A stretch of 43,568 bases of DNA from a virus, in the IMG/VR virus record IMGVR_UViG_3300050821_004721, positions 1 to 43,568 of that record; one strand, written 5' to 3'. The first letter of the stretch is position 1; every line of letters begins with the position of its first letter. The translations under genes were made by a program, and so were the position numbers. Of the stretch, positions 36,944 to 43,568 are shown piece by piece. The notes under the pieces were generated by a model. The model did not search any database. It saw nothing but the letters and a program-made list of their open reading frames with translations, and was not told the DNA's origin.

Positions 36944-37743
36944 GCAGAGCTGCCCAGGAATACGTGCTCTCGCTCGACGGCAGCCGCGTGAATCGCCATC
37001 AGCATCACCTGCTGCTGGTACTGGCTTTCTATCATCAGGCCTCGCGCGAAACTTACTGGCCTTCCCATAAGACGCTCGCTGAAAAGTGTCATGTGAACGA
37101 TGGCCTCGGAACAAAGTCTGACCAGCGCCAGGTCCGGCGCATGGTGCAGGAACTGGAAAACCTCGGCATTCTCCGGTTCACCGCTGGAATTGGCCGTGGT
37201 AATCAAGGCGCCTATGTGTTCGTAGAACTAGAAAACAGGACTGGGCAGTCCTCTTTTGATGAAATAAAACAGGACACAAAAGAGGACAATCCGCGACCCG
37301 TAAGAAGTATTGAAGTAAACCTTACAAGACCCATACAAGATCAAAATCTGACCGATGATGCTGAAAGTAATTCAACATCATCAGAGTTTGACTTAGTAAA
37401 CCGGACTCCCCAGTCCTCTTTTGTGGAGCGCGTGATTCGGGCGTTCGAACAAAGCCCGGTCACTAGCGGAAAAGCAAAGCGCTCCGACGTCGACGCCGCG
37501 CGGGCCCTCCTGCAGGCATTCAGTCCCGAGCAGATCGAGTACGGCATTCTTCTCGCCAGCGCCCGCAGGCTCAGTAGCGGCCTCAACGAACTGGCGGCAG
37601 ACAAAGTCCACACGCTGGCCTACTTCCGCGGGGCGATTGAGGAAGGCCTGGCCGACGAACCGCACGCCGCGACTTACGTGGAATATCTGCGCCGCGTGGT
37701 AAGGCGCTATCCCAAAAAGCAGCCGCAGAGTGAGATCGCATGA
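36940..37743 (+). CDS. Winged-helix replication initiation protein
   Basis: 267 residues from ATG 36940, overlapping the previous stop. Residues 1-95 form a winged helix-turn-helix: helix HHLLLVLAFYHQASRETYWP, then SHKTLAEKCHV, QVRRMVQELENLGILRF and GNQGAYVFVEL wing. This is the HTH_36-type domain of phage initiators. Residues 98-165 are a polar linker whose DNA contains iteron-like repeats and an AT-rich stretch (a probable origin). The C-terminal part (SDVDAARALLQAFSPEQIEY, YLRRVVRRYPKK) resembles the loader-interacting half of such proteins. No helicase or polymerase is encoded nearby, so it likely recruits host replication proteins. Confidence 0.78.
   Translation: MSRAAQEYVLSLDGSRVNRHQHHLLLVLAFYHQASRETYWPSHKTLAEKCHVNDGLGTKSDQRQVRRMVQELENLGILRFTAGIGRGNQGAYVFVELENRTGQSSFDEIKQDTKEDNPRPVRSIEVNLTRPIQDQNLTDDAESNSTSSEFDLVNRTPQSSFVERVIRAFEQSPVTSGKAKRSDVDAARALLQAFSPEQIEYGILLASARRLSSGLNELAADKVHTLAYFRGAIEEGLADEPHAATYVEYLRRVVRRYPKKQPQSEIA
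37238..37423. other. Candidate replication origin inside the initiator gene
   Basis: Two near-identical 21-base direct repeats, GGACT-(GGGC/CCCC)-AGTCC-TCTTTTG, lie at 37238-37258 and 37403-37423; each holds a GGACT/AGTCC hairpin. A third copy of the GTCCTCTTTTG part lies inverted at 37277-37287. Between the outer repeats the DNA is clearly AT-richer than its surroundings (37288-37400). Iterons and AT-rich DNA inside the initiator gene are the arrangement of the lambda O/ori region. The repeats also encode NRTGQSSF and NRTPQSSF (residues 99-106 and 154-161). Confidence 0.6.
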
Positions 37744-37922
37744 CTGAAGACTGCAAACTCTCGCCATATTTCAGACTACCTGGCATGGAACAGCTTCGCC
37801 GCGAAATGCGCACCGAAGACGCTCAAGCCGTGCTCGACAATGACCGCAAACGGGCCGCGGAGCGCAATCGCAAAAGCAGCCAACGCGCTGCACTGACCCG
37901 GTTGCAGGAAAAGAGCGCATGA
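37740..37922 (+). CDS. Small charged hypothetical protein
   Basis: 60 residues from ATG 37740 (ATGA overlap). Begins TEDCKLSPYFRLPGMEQLRR and continues as a Lys/Arg/Glu/Gln-rich helix, so perhaps a short coiled coil. No family recognised. Overlaps the next gene at 37919. Confidence 0.58.
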   Translation: MTEDCKLSPYFRLPGMEQLRREMRTEDAQAVLDNDRKRAAERNRKSSQRAALTRLQEKSA

Positions 37923-38170
37923 GCTACGGCCTTGGAACTCGGAGCTATAACCGCTCGACGGAGAAACGGCAATTAGACCGTGAGCGCAAAGAAATCACGG
38001 CCAAATTTGAAGCCTCGCCGCGCCGCGAGATTCCCGTCCTGCTCTGCCATTGCCGGAGCTTTCGGACTTCCCATCGCCCGGACGAGCACAGGAAACTGCT
38101 GAGCGATTACGACTGGCGACTCCCGGAGGAGCGTCGCGGCATGGATGTATGGGAGCCGTGGGTTGCATGA
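37919..38170 (+). CDS. Small hypothetical protein
   Basis: 83 residues from ATG 37919 (ATGA overlap). A basic helical start is followed by LLCHCRSFRTSHRPDEHRKL, then SDYDWRLPEERRG. The 'CxCx...PHxxxxHkxLxxDYDWR' pattern is common in small phage proteins of unknown role. Possible zinc site with Cys/His. Overlaps the next start at 38167. Confidence 0.62.
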   Translation: MSYGLGTRSYNRSTEKRQLDRERKEITAKFEASPRREIPVLLCHCRSFRTSHRPDEHRKLLSDYDWRLPEERRGMDVWEPWVA

Positions 38171-38352
38171 AGGGCGCGTTCAATTTTCCGGGCACGATTG
38201 TTCTGCGCAATGGGATACCAAAGATTGTTGGCAGTGCCGAGCGATGGAAGCGAGCACTTGAGGGACACAAAGAATCGGCACACGCCGGCGAGCTCGACAA
38301 GAAGTGTCAGGCGTGCCGGGAATTACAGCAACGACTGAAAGGCGCAGCGTGA
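38167..38352 (+). CDS. Small hypothetical protein
   Basis: 61 residues from ATG 38167 (ATGA overlap). GAFNFPGTIVLRNGIPKIVG is strand-rich; HAGELDKKCQACRELQQRL has a CQAC pair. Coupled to the HNH nuclease gene by a GTGA overlap. Function unknown. Confidence 0.6.
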   Translation: MKGAFNFPGTIVLRNGIPKIVGSAERWKRALEGHKESAHAGELDKKCQACRELQQRLKGAA

Positions 38353-38747
38353 AACTCCAGCGCAACGAATTCTGCCCCGTCCATCGCCGCACCGACTGCT
38401 GCGGACGTGGGCAGATGAAGAAAATGCCGCGGCGGAAGTATTTGCAGACCGAGCCGGGCGTCTCGATTATTCCGGACGACCACGTTCCCCGAGGGTTTCG
38501 AGAACGACGATCGCCCTCAGCCATGAAGCGCCTATTGAAAGAGAAAATCCGCCTACAAAACGGACTCTGCGGGATCTGCGACAAGCCGATGGAAGATGCG
38601 CGAGACATCGTGCCAGACCACAAAGAACCGCGCGGGATGAATGGCGGACGACGGGACGATTCTCCGGACAACATCCAGGCCGCGCACTCGCTGTGCAATT
38701 TAGAAAAAGGCAGCAAACGAATTCAACCGGAGGCGATAACTTCATGA
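38349..38747 (+). CDS. HNH endonuclease
   Basis: 132 residues from GTG 38349, overlapping the previous stop. The N-terminal half is a basic extension with an HRRTDCCGRG segment. The HNH domain spans residues about 65-130: LLKEKIRLQNGLCGICDKPM (CxxC zinc site), then VPDHKEPR (the catalytic DH), DSPDNIQAAHSLCNLEKGSK (Asn, His, Cys-Asn). Unlike the gene at 8414 it lacks an AP2 domain and belongs to the ordered early operon, so it may act in DNA metabolism or host DNA attack rather than homing. Next gene overlaps by four bases. Confidence 0.82.
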   Translation: MKLQRNEFCPVHRRTDCCGRGQMKKMPRRKYLQTEPGVSIIPDDHVPRGFRERRSPSAMKRLLKEKIRLQNGLCGICDKPMEDARDIVPDHKEPRGMNGGRRDDSPDNIQAAHSLCNLEKGSKRIQPEAITS

Positions 38748-40603
38748 GCTCACCCGCAGTCGAGAAGTCAACCGGCTTGCAGACCATTCCCCTGTCAGCC
38801 GTCTTCCGTAACGTCAACAATCCCCGCAAGCACTTCGACCCGGCCTCGCTGAAAGAACTCGCCAAGTCGATTGAGTCGCATGGGATCCTGCAGCCGTTAG
38901 TCGTGCGCCCGGATCCGATGGGCGGCAAGAAGTACGAGCTCGTTGCCGGCGAGCGAAGATGGCGCGCGGCGAAGATTGCCGGCAAAGCCGATGTCCCCGT
39001 GATCGTCAGCACGCTCAGCGACCGCGAAGCTCTCGAAATCATGGTGATTGAGAACTTGCAGCGGGAAGACGTGCAACCGCTCGAAGAAGCCCGCGGCTAT
39101 CAATCGCTGATGAACTGCGACAAAGACGTCACGGTCGAATCGATTGCGGCGAAAGTGGGGATGAGTGTCGGCTACGTTTATGCCAGGCTGAAACTGATCG
39201 CTTTGATTCCAGCCGCGGCGGAAGCGCTTGAGAGGAATTTCATTACGCCGGGCCATGCGGTCCTGATGGCGCGTCTGCAACCTGGCGACCAAGTCCAGGC
39301 GCTCTATGCCTGTTTCTCGGTGGCCTTTGACAAGAAAACATCATTCGAGCCACAGGGCGGCAAATTTGCAGATATCATTCGGGACGATGACGGGCGTGAA
39401 TCGCCCCTCTACCTTTCGGAAAAAGGCTTGCGCGAGTGGATCCAGGACAATGTCAACCTGAAATTAAAAGGCGTCCCGTGGGATCTCGATGATGTGAATC
39501 TCGTGCCACAGGCCGGATCCTGTGTCGCCTGTCCAAAACGTTCCGGCTCCAATCCAGCTTTGTTTGCGGAACTGACCGTCAAGGGCGAAGACACTTGCTT
39601 CGACCCTGTTTGCTTCAAAGAGAAGCGCGAGGCCTTCGTCCAGCTCGAAATCAAGAAGGACAAAGAGGCGGCTAAATCAGAAAACCGCAAGAGGTTTATC
39701 GAGAGCGTAGGTCCTCACGATAAGTCCGGCCAGTACGAAGAGGCCGATGTGCTTCGCCAACTCAGCGAGCAAACCGCATATTCCGAGGCCAAGCCAGATC
39801 AGAAGGTTTTAAAAGCCGGTCAATGGCTGCCGGCGAAGGCAGGATCCTGCAGCTCGGTCGAGAAGGGCATGATCGTGCGCGGGGATAATGCCGGCGAGCG
39901 AAAACTCGTCTGCTGCAATGCGGCATGCAAGGTCCACAGGCACAAGCTCAGCGCTTCCTCGACCGGATCCCGCTCCGCGCCAGTCGATTATGATCTGCAG
40001 CGCTACCAGGAGCACAAGAAGCGGATTCGCGGCAAGAAGAAAGCTGCAGCCCGAGCTCAATTAGCTCGTCAGATCGTCGCGAAAACGGGGACCGCAGTTC
40101 CCGCGGATCTACTACGCCAGGCGGTTGTCTCGATTGCCGAGCGGCGTGACGGCGCGGACCTGCTATGGCTCCTCGGCATGGATCCAAAGGCAGCGCACGC
40201 GGCAGACTTCGGGAAAGTCCTCGGGAAAGCGAAGGGCGTCCAACTCAATCAATTGCTCGTCGCGGCGTTAATGATGGGCTTCCTCAATGAATATTCCGAC
40301 GACAACAAAGATCGCGCCGCGCTGGCCGAGCTTGCGAAAGCACTGAACCTTAAAAATCCGCAGGGACTTCTATCGAGCCAGGACGAGCGGATCAACAAAC
40401 TGCGGACCTGCCGCGGCTGCGGATGCACAGAGGAAGCGGCCTGCGAATATTACGACCAGAAAAAAGGCAAGCATGTTTCGTGTCATTGGGTTGAGGACGA
40501 CTTGTGCTCATTTGAAGACTGCGCAAAATACGCGCCCAAAAAACCTGAGCCGGCGAAAACGCAGACGCCTGCAAAGGCGAAGAAAGGAAAGTCTGCAAAA
40601 TGA
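38744..40603 (+). CDS. Large ParB/Spo0J-family protein with zinc-rich C-terminal half
   Basis: 619 residues from ATG 38744, GGAGG upstream, ATGA overlap with the HNH gene. Residues 10-110 carry the classic ParB N-domain: NPRKHFD (26-32), SIESHGILQPLVVR, GERRWRA (69-75) and ENLQREDVQPLEEARGY (103-119). These are the CTP-binding boxes of DNA-clamp ParB proteins. An HTH follows (TVESIAAKVGMSVGYVYARL). The later part has CPKRSGSNP, CFDPVCF and CCNAACKVH, then near the end CRGCGC, CEYYDQ and CHWVEDDLC, likely zinc sites. No ParA is visible. Roles may be plasmid-like partition, transcription control or nuclease activity. Confidence 0.85.
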   Translation: MSSPAVEKSTGLQTIPLSAVFRNVNNPRKHFDPASLKELAKSIESHGILQPLVVRPDPMGGKKYELVAGERRWRAAKIAGKADVPVIVSTLSDREALEIMVIENLQREDVQPLEEARGYQSLMNCDKDVTVESIAAKVGMSVGYVYARLKLIALIPAAAEALERNFITPGHAVLMARLQPGDQVQALYACFSVAFDKKTSFEPQGGKFADIIRDDDGRESPLYLSEKGLREWIQDNVNLKLKGVPWDLDDVNLVPQAGSCVACPKRSGSNPALFAELTVKGEDTCFDPVCFKEKREAFVQLEIKKDKEAAKSENRKRFIESVGPHDKSGQYEEADVLRQLSEQTAYSEAKPDQKVLKAGQWLPAKAGSCSSVEKGMIVRGDNAGERKLVCCNAACKVHRHKLSASSTGSRSAPVDYDLQRYQEHKKRIRGKKKAAARAQLARQIVAKTGTAVPADLLRQAVVSIAERRDGADLLWLLGMDPKAAHAADFGKVLGKAKGVQLNQLLVAALMMGFLNEYSDDNKDRAALAELAKALNLKNPQGLLSSQDERINKLRTCRGCGCTEEAACEYYDQKKGKHVSCHWVEDDLCSFEDCAKYAPKKPEPAKTQTPAKAKKGKSAK

Positions 40604-40797
40604 GTGCCTGGCGACAAACGGCAAACGGGAAAGAGCCTACAGATCCGCGGATGCAGCAGATTGTCTTCCAGATTAAGGCGGGCAGGCCGTTCAAAGCTAT
40701 TGCGGAACAGTTCGGTATCACTGTGGCTCGTGTGTCAGCGATTCGCCGCGCCGCAGGTGAAAAGCGTCGGGTTGAGCCAGCTACCCAGTCGAAGTAG
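40600..40797 (+). CDS. Small HTH protein
   Basis: 65 residues from ATG 40600 (ATGA overlap with the ParB-like gene). QIVFQIKAGRPFKAIAEQFG and ITVARVSAIRRAAGEKRR form a helix-turn-helix of the resolvase/sigma-region type ('GxxxxxIAxxFGIxxxxVxxIxR'). The coupling suggests it acts with the ParB-like protein, for example as a DNA-binding partner or local repressor. Confidence 0.72.
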   Translation: MSAWRQTANGKEPTDPRMQQIVFQIKAGRPFKAIAEQFGITVARVSAIRRAAGEKRRVEPATQSK

Positions 40798-40808
40798 GAG
40801 TTACAATT

Positions 40809-41099
40809 ATGTCCATGACCATTGAGCATCGAACATACATCGAGCCGAAAGACATCTTAGCTTTCGAGATTCGCTGCAAACTCTGTCAAGCGCAGGCGAC
40901 GTACAAGATCGAGAAGATGCAGCTCGATCGCTTGGCCGTGCGGATGATCTGCCCAAACTGCGGCACTGACGTATTGCTCTCCGCAGAGGATAGCCCGGAA
41001 TTGAATCGTGTACGAGAGTTTGTCCAATCCCTGCGGCGATTGATCCAAACAGAGAGTCGTGCGCTCATCAGGCTAGAAATCACCAACGAACCCAAATAG
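40809..41099 (+). CDS. Zinc-ribbon protein
   Basis: 96 residues from ATG 40809 with GGAG upstream. FEIRCKLCQAQATYKIEKM and VRMICPNCGTDVLL make a CxxC..CxxC zinc ribbon, followed by a helix (FVQSLRRLIQTESRALIRL). Such small ribbons are often transcription or replication accessory proteins. It is the last gene of the early operon; an intergenic control region follows. Confidence 0.68.
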   Translation: MSMTIEHRTYIEPKDILAFEIRCKLCQAQATYKIEKMQLDRLAVRMICPNCGTDVLLSAEDSPELNRVREFVQSLRRLIQTESRALIRLEITNEPK

Positions 41100-41129
41100 G
41101 CAACGATTTCCTCATCGCAAGGCCACATA

Positions 41130-41146
41130 GCTATTAAGTTAATAGC
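41130..41146. promoter_or_regulatory. Perfect palindrome GCTATTAA-G-TTAATAGC
   Basis: A 17-base perfect palindrome (8-bp arms, one-base centre) lies in the 187-base gene-free gap before 41287. It sits ten bases upstream of a -35-like TTTACA. Size and symmetry fit an operator for a dimeric regulator. No terminator T-run follows. Confidence 0.55.
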
Positions 41147-41155
41147 ACTTCGCCA

Positions 41156-41184
41156 TTTACAAAAATCTCGACTTATCCGATAGT
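41156..41184 (+). promoter_or_regulatory. Candidate promoter TTTACA-17-GATAGT
   Basis: TTTACA (41156-41161) and GATAGT (41179-41184) with 17-base spacing lie just after the palindrome, and would drive the 41287 gene and TerS/TerL. A stem GCTACG/CGTAGC (41250-41266), close to the ribosome site region of the 41287 gene, may fold in the leader. Confidence 0.45.
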
Positions 41185-41286
41185 GGCATTCGTAGTTCAG
41201 ATTTACCGAGCTACCGTGCCCTAAGAAGGCCATCCCACGCGGAGCGGGGGCTACGGACAGCGTAGCTCTCTCCAGAGATAAATCTC

Positions 41287-41694
41287 ATGCGAAATTCACG
41301 AAAGATGGTCAAAGTGCGTTCGTGCCAGGGTTTCGCGATCTGCCAAGTCTCGCCGAGCGAGGCTCGCGCGCTCGAAGCCAGCGATCCAAGCATCATCAAG
41401 ATGGACGATGGCTCTCTGCAATTCCAGTCCTATCAAAACGCCCGCGACAACTCTCCCACCTCGCTTACGCTTTCTGACATCCGGCTGAATGCCGGGGAAT
41501 GTGGCGCACCCAAGCCCTTGTACTTGCGGCGCGATGGGGAGATCGATCCGGTTGAAGCGGCGAAGGACAAAGTCAAATTCTGGCCGCGGGTGGGCGATGT
41601 AAAGCGCGAAGTGCTGATCGGGGACTTCTGTCCGATTCTTTTCATGCGTCACAAGACCGCGCATGGCGAAGTGATTCTCTCTCACGTTCCGTAA
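41287..41694 (+). CDS. Hypothetical protein before terminase
   Basis: 135 residues from ATG 41287. Begins basic (MRNSRKMVKVRSCQGFAICQ), then acidic and polar; ends GDFCPILFMRHKTAHGEVIL. No membrane segment or signal. First gene after the candidate late promoter. No family recognised, and the ribosome site is weak. It might be a regulator or a packaging accessory, but nothing direct supports either. Confidence 0.62.
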   Translation: MRNSRKMVKVRSCQGFAICQVSPSEARALEASDPSIIKMDDGSLQFQSYQNARDNSPTSLTLSDIRLNAGECGAPKPLYLRRDGEIDPVEAAKDKVKFWPRVGDVKREVLIGDFCPILFMRHKTAHGEVILSHVP

Positions 41695-41783
41695 TTTCAA
41701 CGTTGTACAGCTTCCCATTAGCAAGCTCTCTGCGATTCCGATCTCGGTTGGAATTGAGCGGCGAACCTGCGTCCAGAGGCGAT

Positions 41784-42212
41784 ATGAAGGCGAAGAAAGA
41801 AGCGAAAAAGAAAACCGCGAAAAACCGCGTATCGCTCAAGCCTCGCCAGGCGAAGTTAGTCGAAGGCATTGCGGACGGCAAATCAGTACGCCGCGCAGCT
41901 CTCGACGCGGGCTATTCGCCGAATACCGCGCAGCATCCTGCGGACCTATTGCAGACGAAATCGGTACGCGCCGCCATGCGGGCCTTGATCGCCCCGATCG
42001 AGAAGATCGCGCAGCGGATCAATGAAGGCCTGGATGCGGAGAAGACGGAATTCGCAAAGTTTGAAGGCCAGATCAGCGATAGTCGCAACTGTATCGACTT
42101 CGGCGAGCGTCGCCAGTATGCGGAGCTGGCCTGCAAGCTGCGAGAGCTGATGCCCAGTGGCGACGATAAGGGCACGCCGGACAATCCCATGATCGTTCGG
42201 ATCGATTGCTAG
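41784..42212 (+). CDS. terS: Terminase small subunit
   Basis: 142 residues from ATG 41784 (AGAGGCGAT upstream); a longer reading from 41703 lacks a ribosome site. Residues 1-20 are basic (MKAKKEAKKKTAKNRVSLKP). An HTH follows (PRQAKLVEGIADGKSVRRAA, LDAGYSPNTAQHPADLLQ), which is the usual DNA-recognition domain of TerS. A helical oligomerisation part (IEKIAQRINEGLDAEKTEF) comes next. It directly precedes TerL, whose GTG start shares its stop (TAGTG), so the two are translationally coupled. It marks the packaging site on concatemers. Confidence 0.82.
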   Translation: MKAKKEAKKKTAKNRVSLKPRQAKLVEGIADGKSVRRAALDAGYSPNTAQHPADLLQTKSVRAAMRALIAPIEKIAQRINEGLDAEKTEFAKFEGQISDSRNCIDFGERRQYAELACKLRELMPSGDDKGTPDNPMIVRIDC

Positions 42213-43568
42213 TGGCGAAGGCTGGCGAGTGGTCGCTCCGCGAGTGGATCAACGCCCAAGAGCGTCAGCAAATCTGGCTCGACTACTTCGCCCCGCGCGA
42301 TTACACCAAAGCCAAGAAGTTCCCGTTCTATGGCGGCGCGGCTGGTGGGGGCAAGAGTTACATCGGGCGCAAGGGCGCAGCCAAGTTCTGTATCCAGGCG
42401 TTTACGCAGTTCGGCGTGCGCGAATGCCGCGTCGGACTGTTCTGTGAAGACTATCCTTCGCTCAAGGATCGTCAGATCTCGAAGATCCGGCAAGAATTTC
42501 CCCGCTGGATGGGGGAGCTCAAGGATCATCACGATCTCGGCGAAGTCTTCCTGTTCAATGAGCAGTTTGGCAATAACTTCATCGCGCTTCGCAACCTGGA
42601 CAAGCCCGAGAAGTATGACTCGACGGAATTCGCGGCGATCTATGTAGACGAGCTCACCAAGAACCAGGCGCACGTCTTCGACGATCTCCGCAAACGCTTG
42701 CGCTGGCCGATCAAGGTAGAGCGCGGCGGGACGTTCCCGTCCACCAAGAACGGCGACAAGATCGACTTCAAGCACCCGTTCGGCGCCGGCGCGAATCCCG
42801 GAGGACCGGGACACGGATTCTGCAAGCAATTCTGGATCGATCGCGACTTTCCGAGCTACCTGAAGAAGTACGCGAATGAATTTGTGTTCGTGCCGGCGAA
42901 AGCCCACGACAACATCTACAACCCAAGCTCGTACTTCGATGACCTGATGAGCTTGCCGGAAGATCTCCGGCAGGCCTACGCCGAAGGCAATTGGGAAATC
43001 TTCGCAGGCCAGTATTTCCGGGAATGGCGACGCGCGTATCACGTCTGCCCGTGGTTTGAGATCCCGAAGTACTGGAAGCGCGGCATCGCAATGGATTGGG
43101 GCTGGTCGTCGCCCTGCTGCATCTTGTTTTTCGCGATCTCGCCCGATGGCGATGTCTACATCTATCGCGAGCTGTACGGCACCGAGCGGCTCCCGGTTTG
43201 GTGGGCGGCACGGATCCTGGAGCAAGTCGAAGAGGATGGCGTCTCGCTTGCCGATTACGTCAAGGTCATCGATCCGGCGACACAGCAAAAAGATCCACGC
43301 TTCGGCAAGCCTGTCGTCGAGATGTTGCGCGACGCCGGTGTGGACTTCCAGTATGCAAACAACGATCGCCTGAGCGGTTGGGTCCAGGTACGCAATTACC
43401 TGGCATGGGAACGCGATCCCGAAGACGACACGCTGGAGCTCAAGAACCTGCTCAAGCGTCCGAAGCTCTACATCCTCGAAGCGCGGATCGAGCTCGAAGC
43501 CACGTGCGCTCCGAACCTGGTACGCACGCTGCCTGTCCTGATTGCTGACAAAAACAGGAAAGAAGATG
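42212..43568 (+). CDS. terL: Terminase large subunit, N-terminal part (ATPase and nuclease start)
   Basis: From GTG 42212 the frame runs off the right edge and continues at base 99 (end at 253), for about 503 residues. Walker A is GGAAGGGKS (residues 41-49); Walker B is AIYVDEL (142-148, Asp-146 Glu-147), the translocation ATPase that drives DNA into the head. The nuclease domain begins with RGIAMDWGWSSPCCILFF, whose Asp is the first acidic metal ligand; YVKVIDPATQ and the later DHAADTLRYF supply the rest. It overlaps the TerS stop by one base. Complete once the contig is closed. Confidence 0.93.
   Translation, partial: MAKAGEWSLREWINAQERQQIWLDYFAPRDYTKAKKFPFYGGAAGGGKSYIGRKGAAKFCIQAFTQFGVRECRVGLFCEDYPSLKDRQISKIRQEFPRWMGELKDHHDLGEVFLFNEQFGNNFIALRNLDKPEKYDSTEFAAIYVDELTKNQAHVFDDLRKRLRWPIKVERGGTFPSTKNGDKIDFKHPFGAGANPGGPGHGFCKQFWIDRDFPSYLKKYANEFVFVPAKAHDNIYNPSSYFDDLMSLPEDLRQAYAEGNWEIFAGQYFREWRRAYHVCPWFEIPKYWKRGIAMDWGWSSPCCILFFAISPDGDVYIYRELYGTERLPVWWAARILEQVEEDGVSLADYVKVIDPATQQKDPRFGKPVVEMLRDAGVDFQYANNDRLSGWVQVRNYLAWERDPEDDTLELKNLLKRPKLYILEARIELEATCAPNLVRTLPVLIADKNRKED
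43471..43568. repeat. Terminal direct repeat, copy 2 (contig closure)
   Basis: Identical to bases 1-98. Both copies sit in the same terL reading frame, and fusing them restores the full terminase gene. Confidence 0.95.

Noticed and set aside
42209-43288. 359-residue minus-strand frame opposite terL
   Set aside because: Antisense shadow; terL has Walker motifs and nuclease residues on the plus strand.

Overview
The window looks like one complete tailed-phage genome, cut open inside the large terminase gene. The last 98 bases repeat the first 98, so the molecule closes to a circular map of about 43,470 bp. Terminase large subunit, tyrosine integrase, a phage tRNA-type attachment site, portal, scaffold, coat and a short-tail (podovirus-type) protein set are all present, so this is a temperate podovirus-like phage. 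The sequence is GC-rich with strong GGAGG-type ribosome sites. The many putative-Ig, FN3-like and beta-helix proteins resemble what is common in soil Acidobacteriota and their prophages. That host guess is inference only.

Layout. 1-253 is the C-terminal part of TerL, which begins at 42212. From 258 to about 13060 lies a long plus-strand accessory block between terminase and portal: small zinc-ribbon and membrane proteins, several signal-peptide-bearing beta-rich proteins (one a 970-residue beta-helix protein), a lysis group (TM/coiled-coil protein, an L,D-transpeptidase-fold/Tlde1-like enzyme, further small membrane proteins) and an HNH-AP2 homing endonuclease. From 13080 to 20500 come portal (with an inserted Zn-ribbon), scaffold-like protein and major coat protein, interleaved with two more signal-peptide proteins, one frameshifted at a run of nine G. 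From 20512 to 30226 come head-tail adaptor, tail nozzle, FN3-like tail proteins and three probable ejection (internal virion) proteins. One of these ends in a Hint (hedgehog/intein-type) domain. Several intrinsic terminators punctuate the late operon.

30223-30850 is a small minus-strand 'moron' operon: a small barrel-like protein, a secreted Cys-containing protein and a 23-residue membrane peptide. A divergent control region with two 18-bp dyads separates it from the integrase (31091-32113). Next come a strong sigma70-type promoter with a probably leaderless small DNA-binding-like gene, then attP, which is the 3' part of a tRNA gene (anticodon TCT, Arg) at 32398-32442. From 32476 to 41099 runs an early operon of tightly overlapping small genes with a RecA-fold (Sak4-like) ATPase, a 17-copy nonapeptide-repeat protein, a winged-helix replication initiator with iteron-like repeats inside the gene, an HNH nuclease and a 619-residue ParB-family protein. 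41100-41286 holds a palindrome and a candidate promoter ahead of the packaging genes (TerS 41784, TerL 42212).

Most unusual points: at least eight proteins in the virion region carry Sec-type signal peptides or lipoboxes; the Hint domain on an ejection protein; the poly-G frameshift in a signal-peptide fibre-like gene; a lambda-like origin inside the initiator gene; an integrase lacking the usual first catalytic Arg; and a ParB with canonical CTP-binding motifs but no ParA. I recognised no CI-type repressor, DNA polymerase or helicase. All function calls come from reading motifs; no database search was run.
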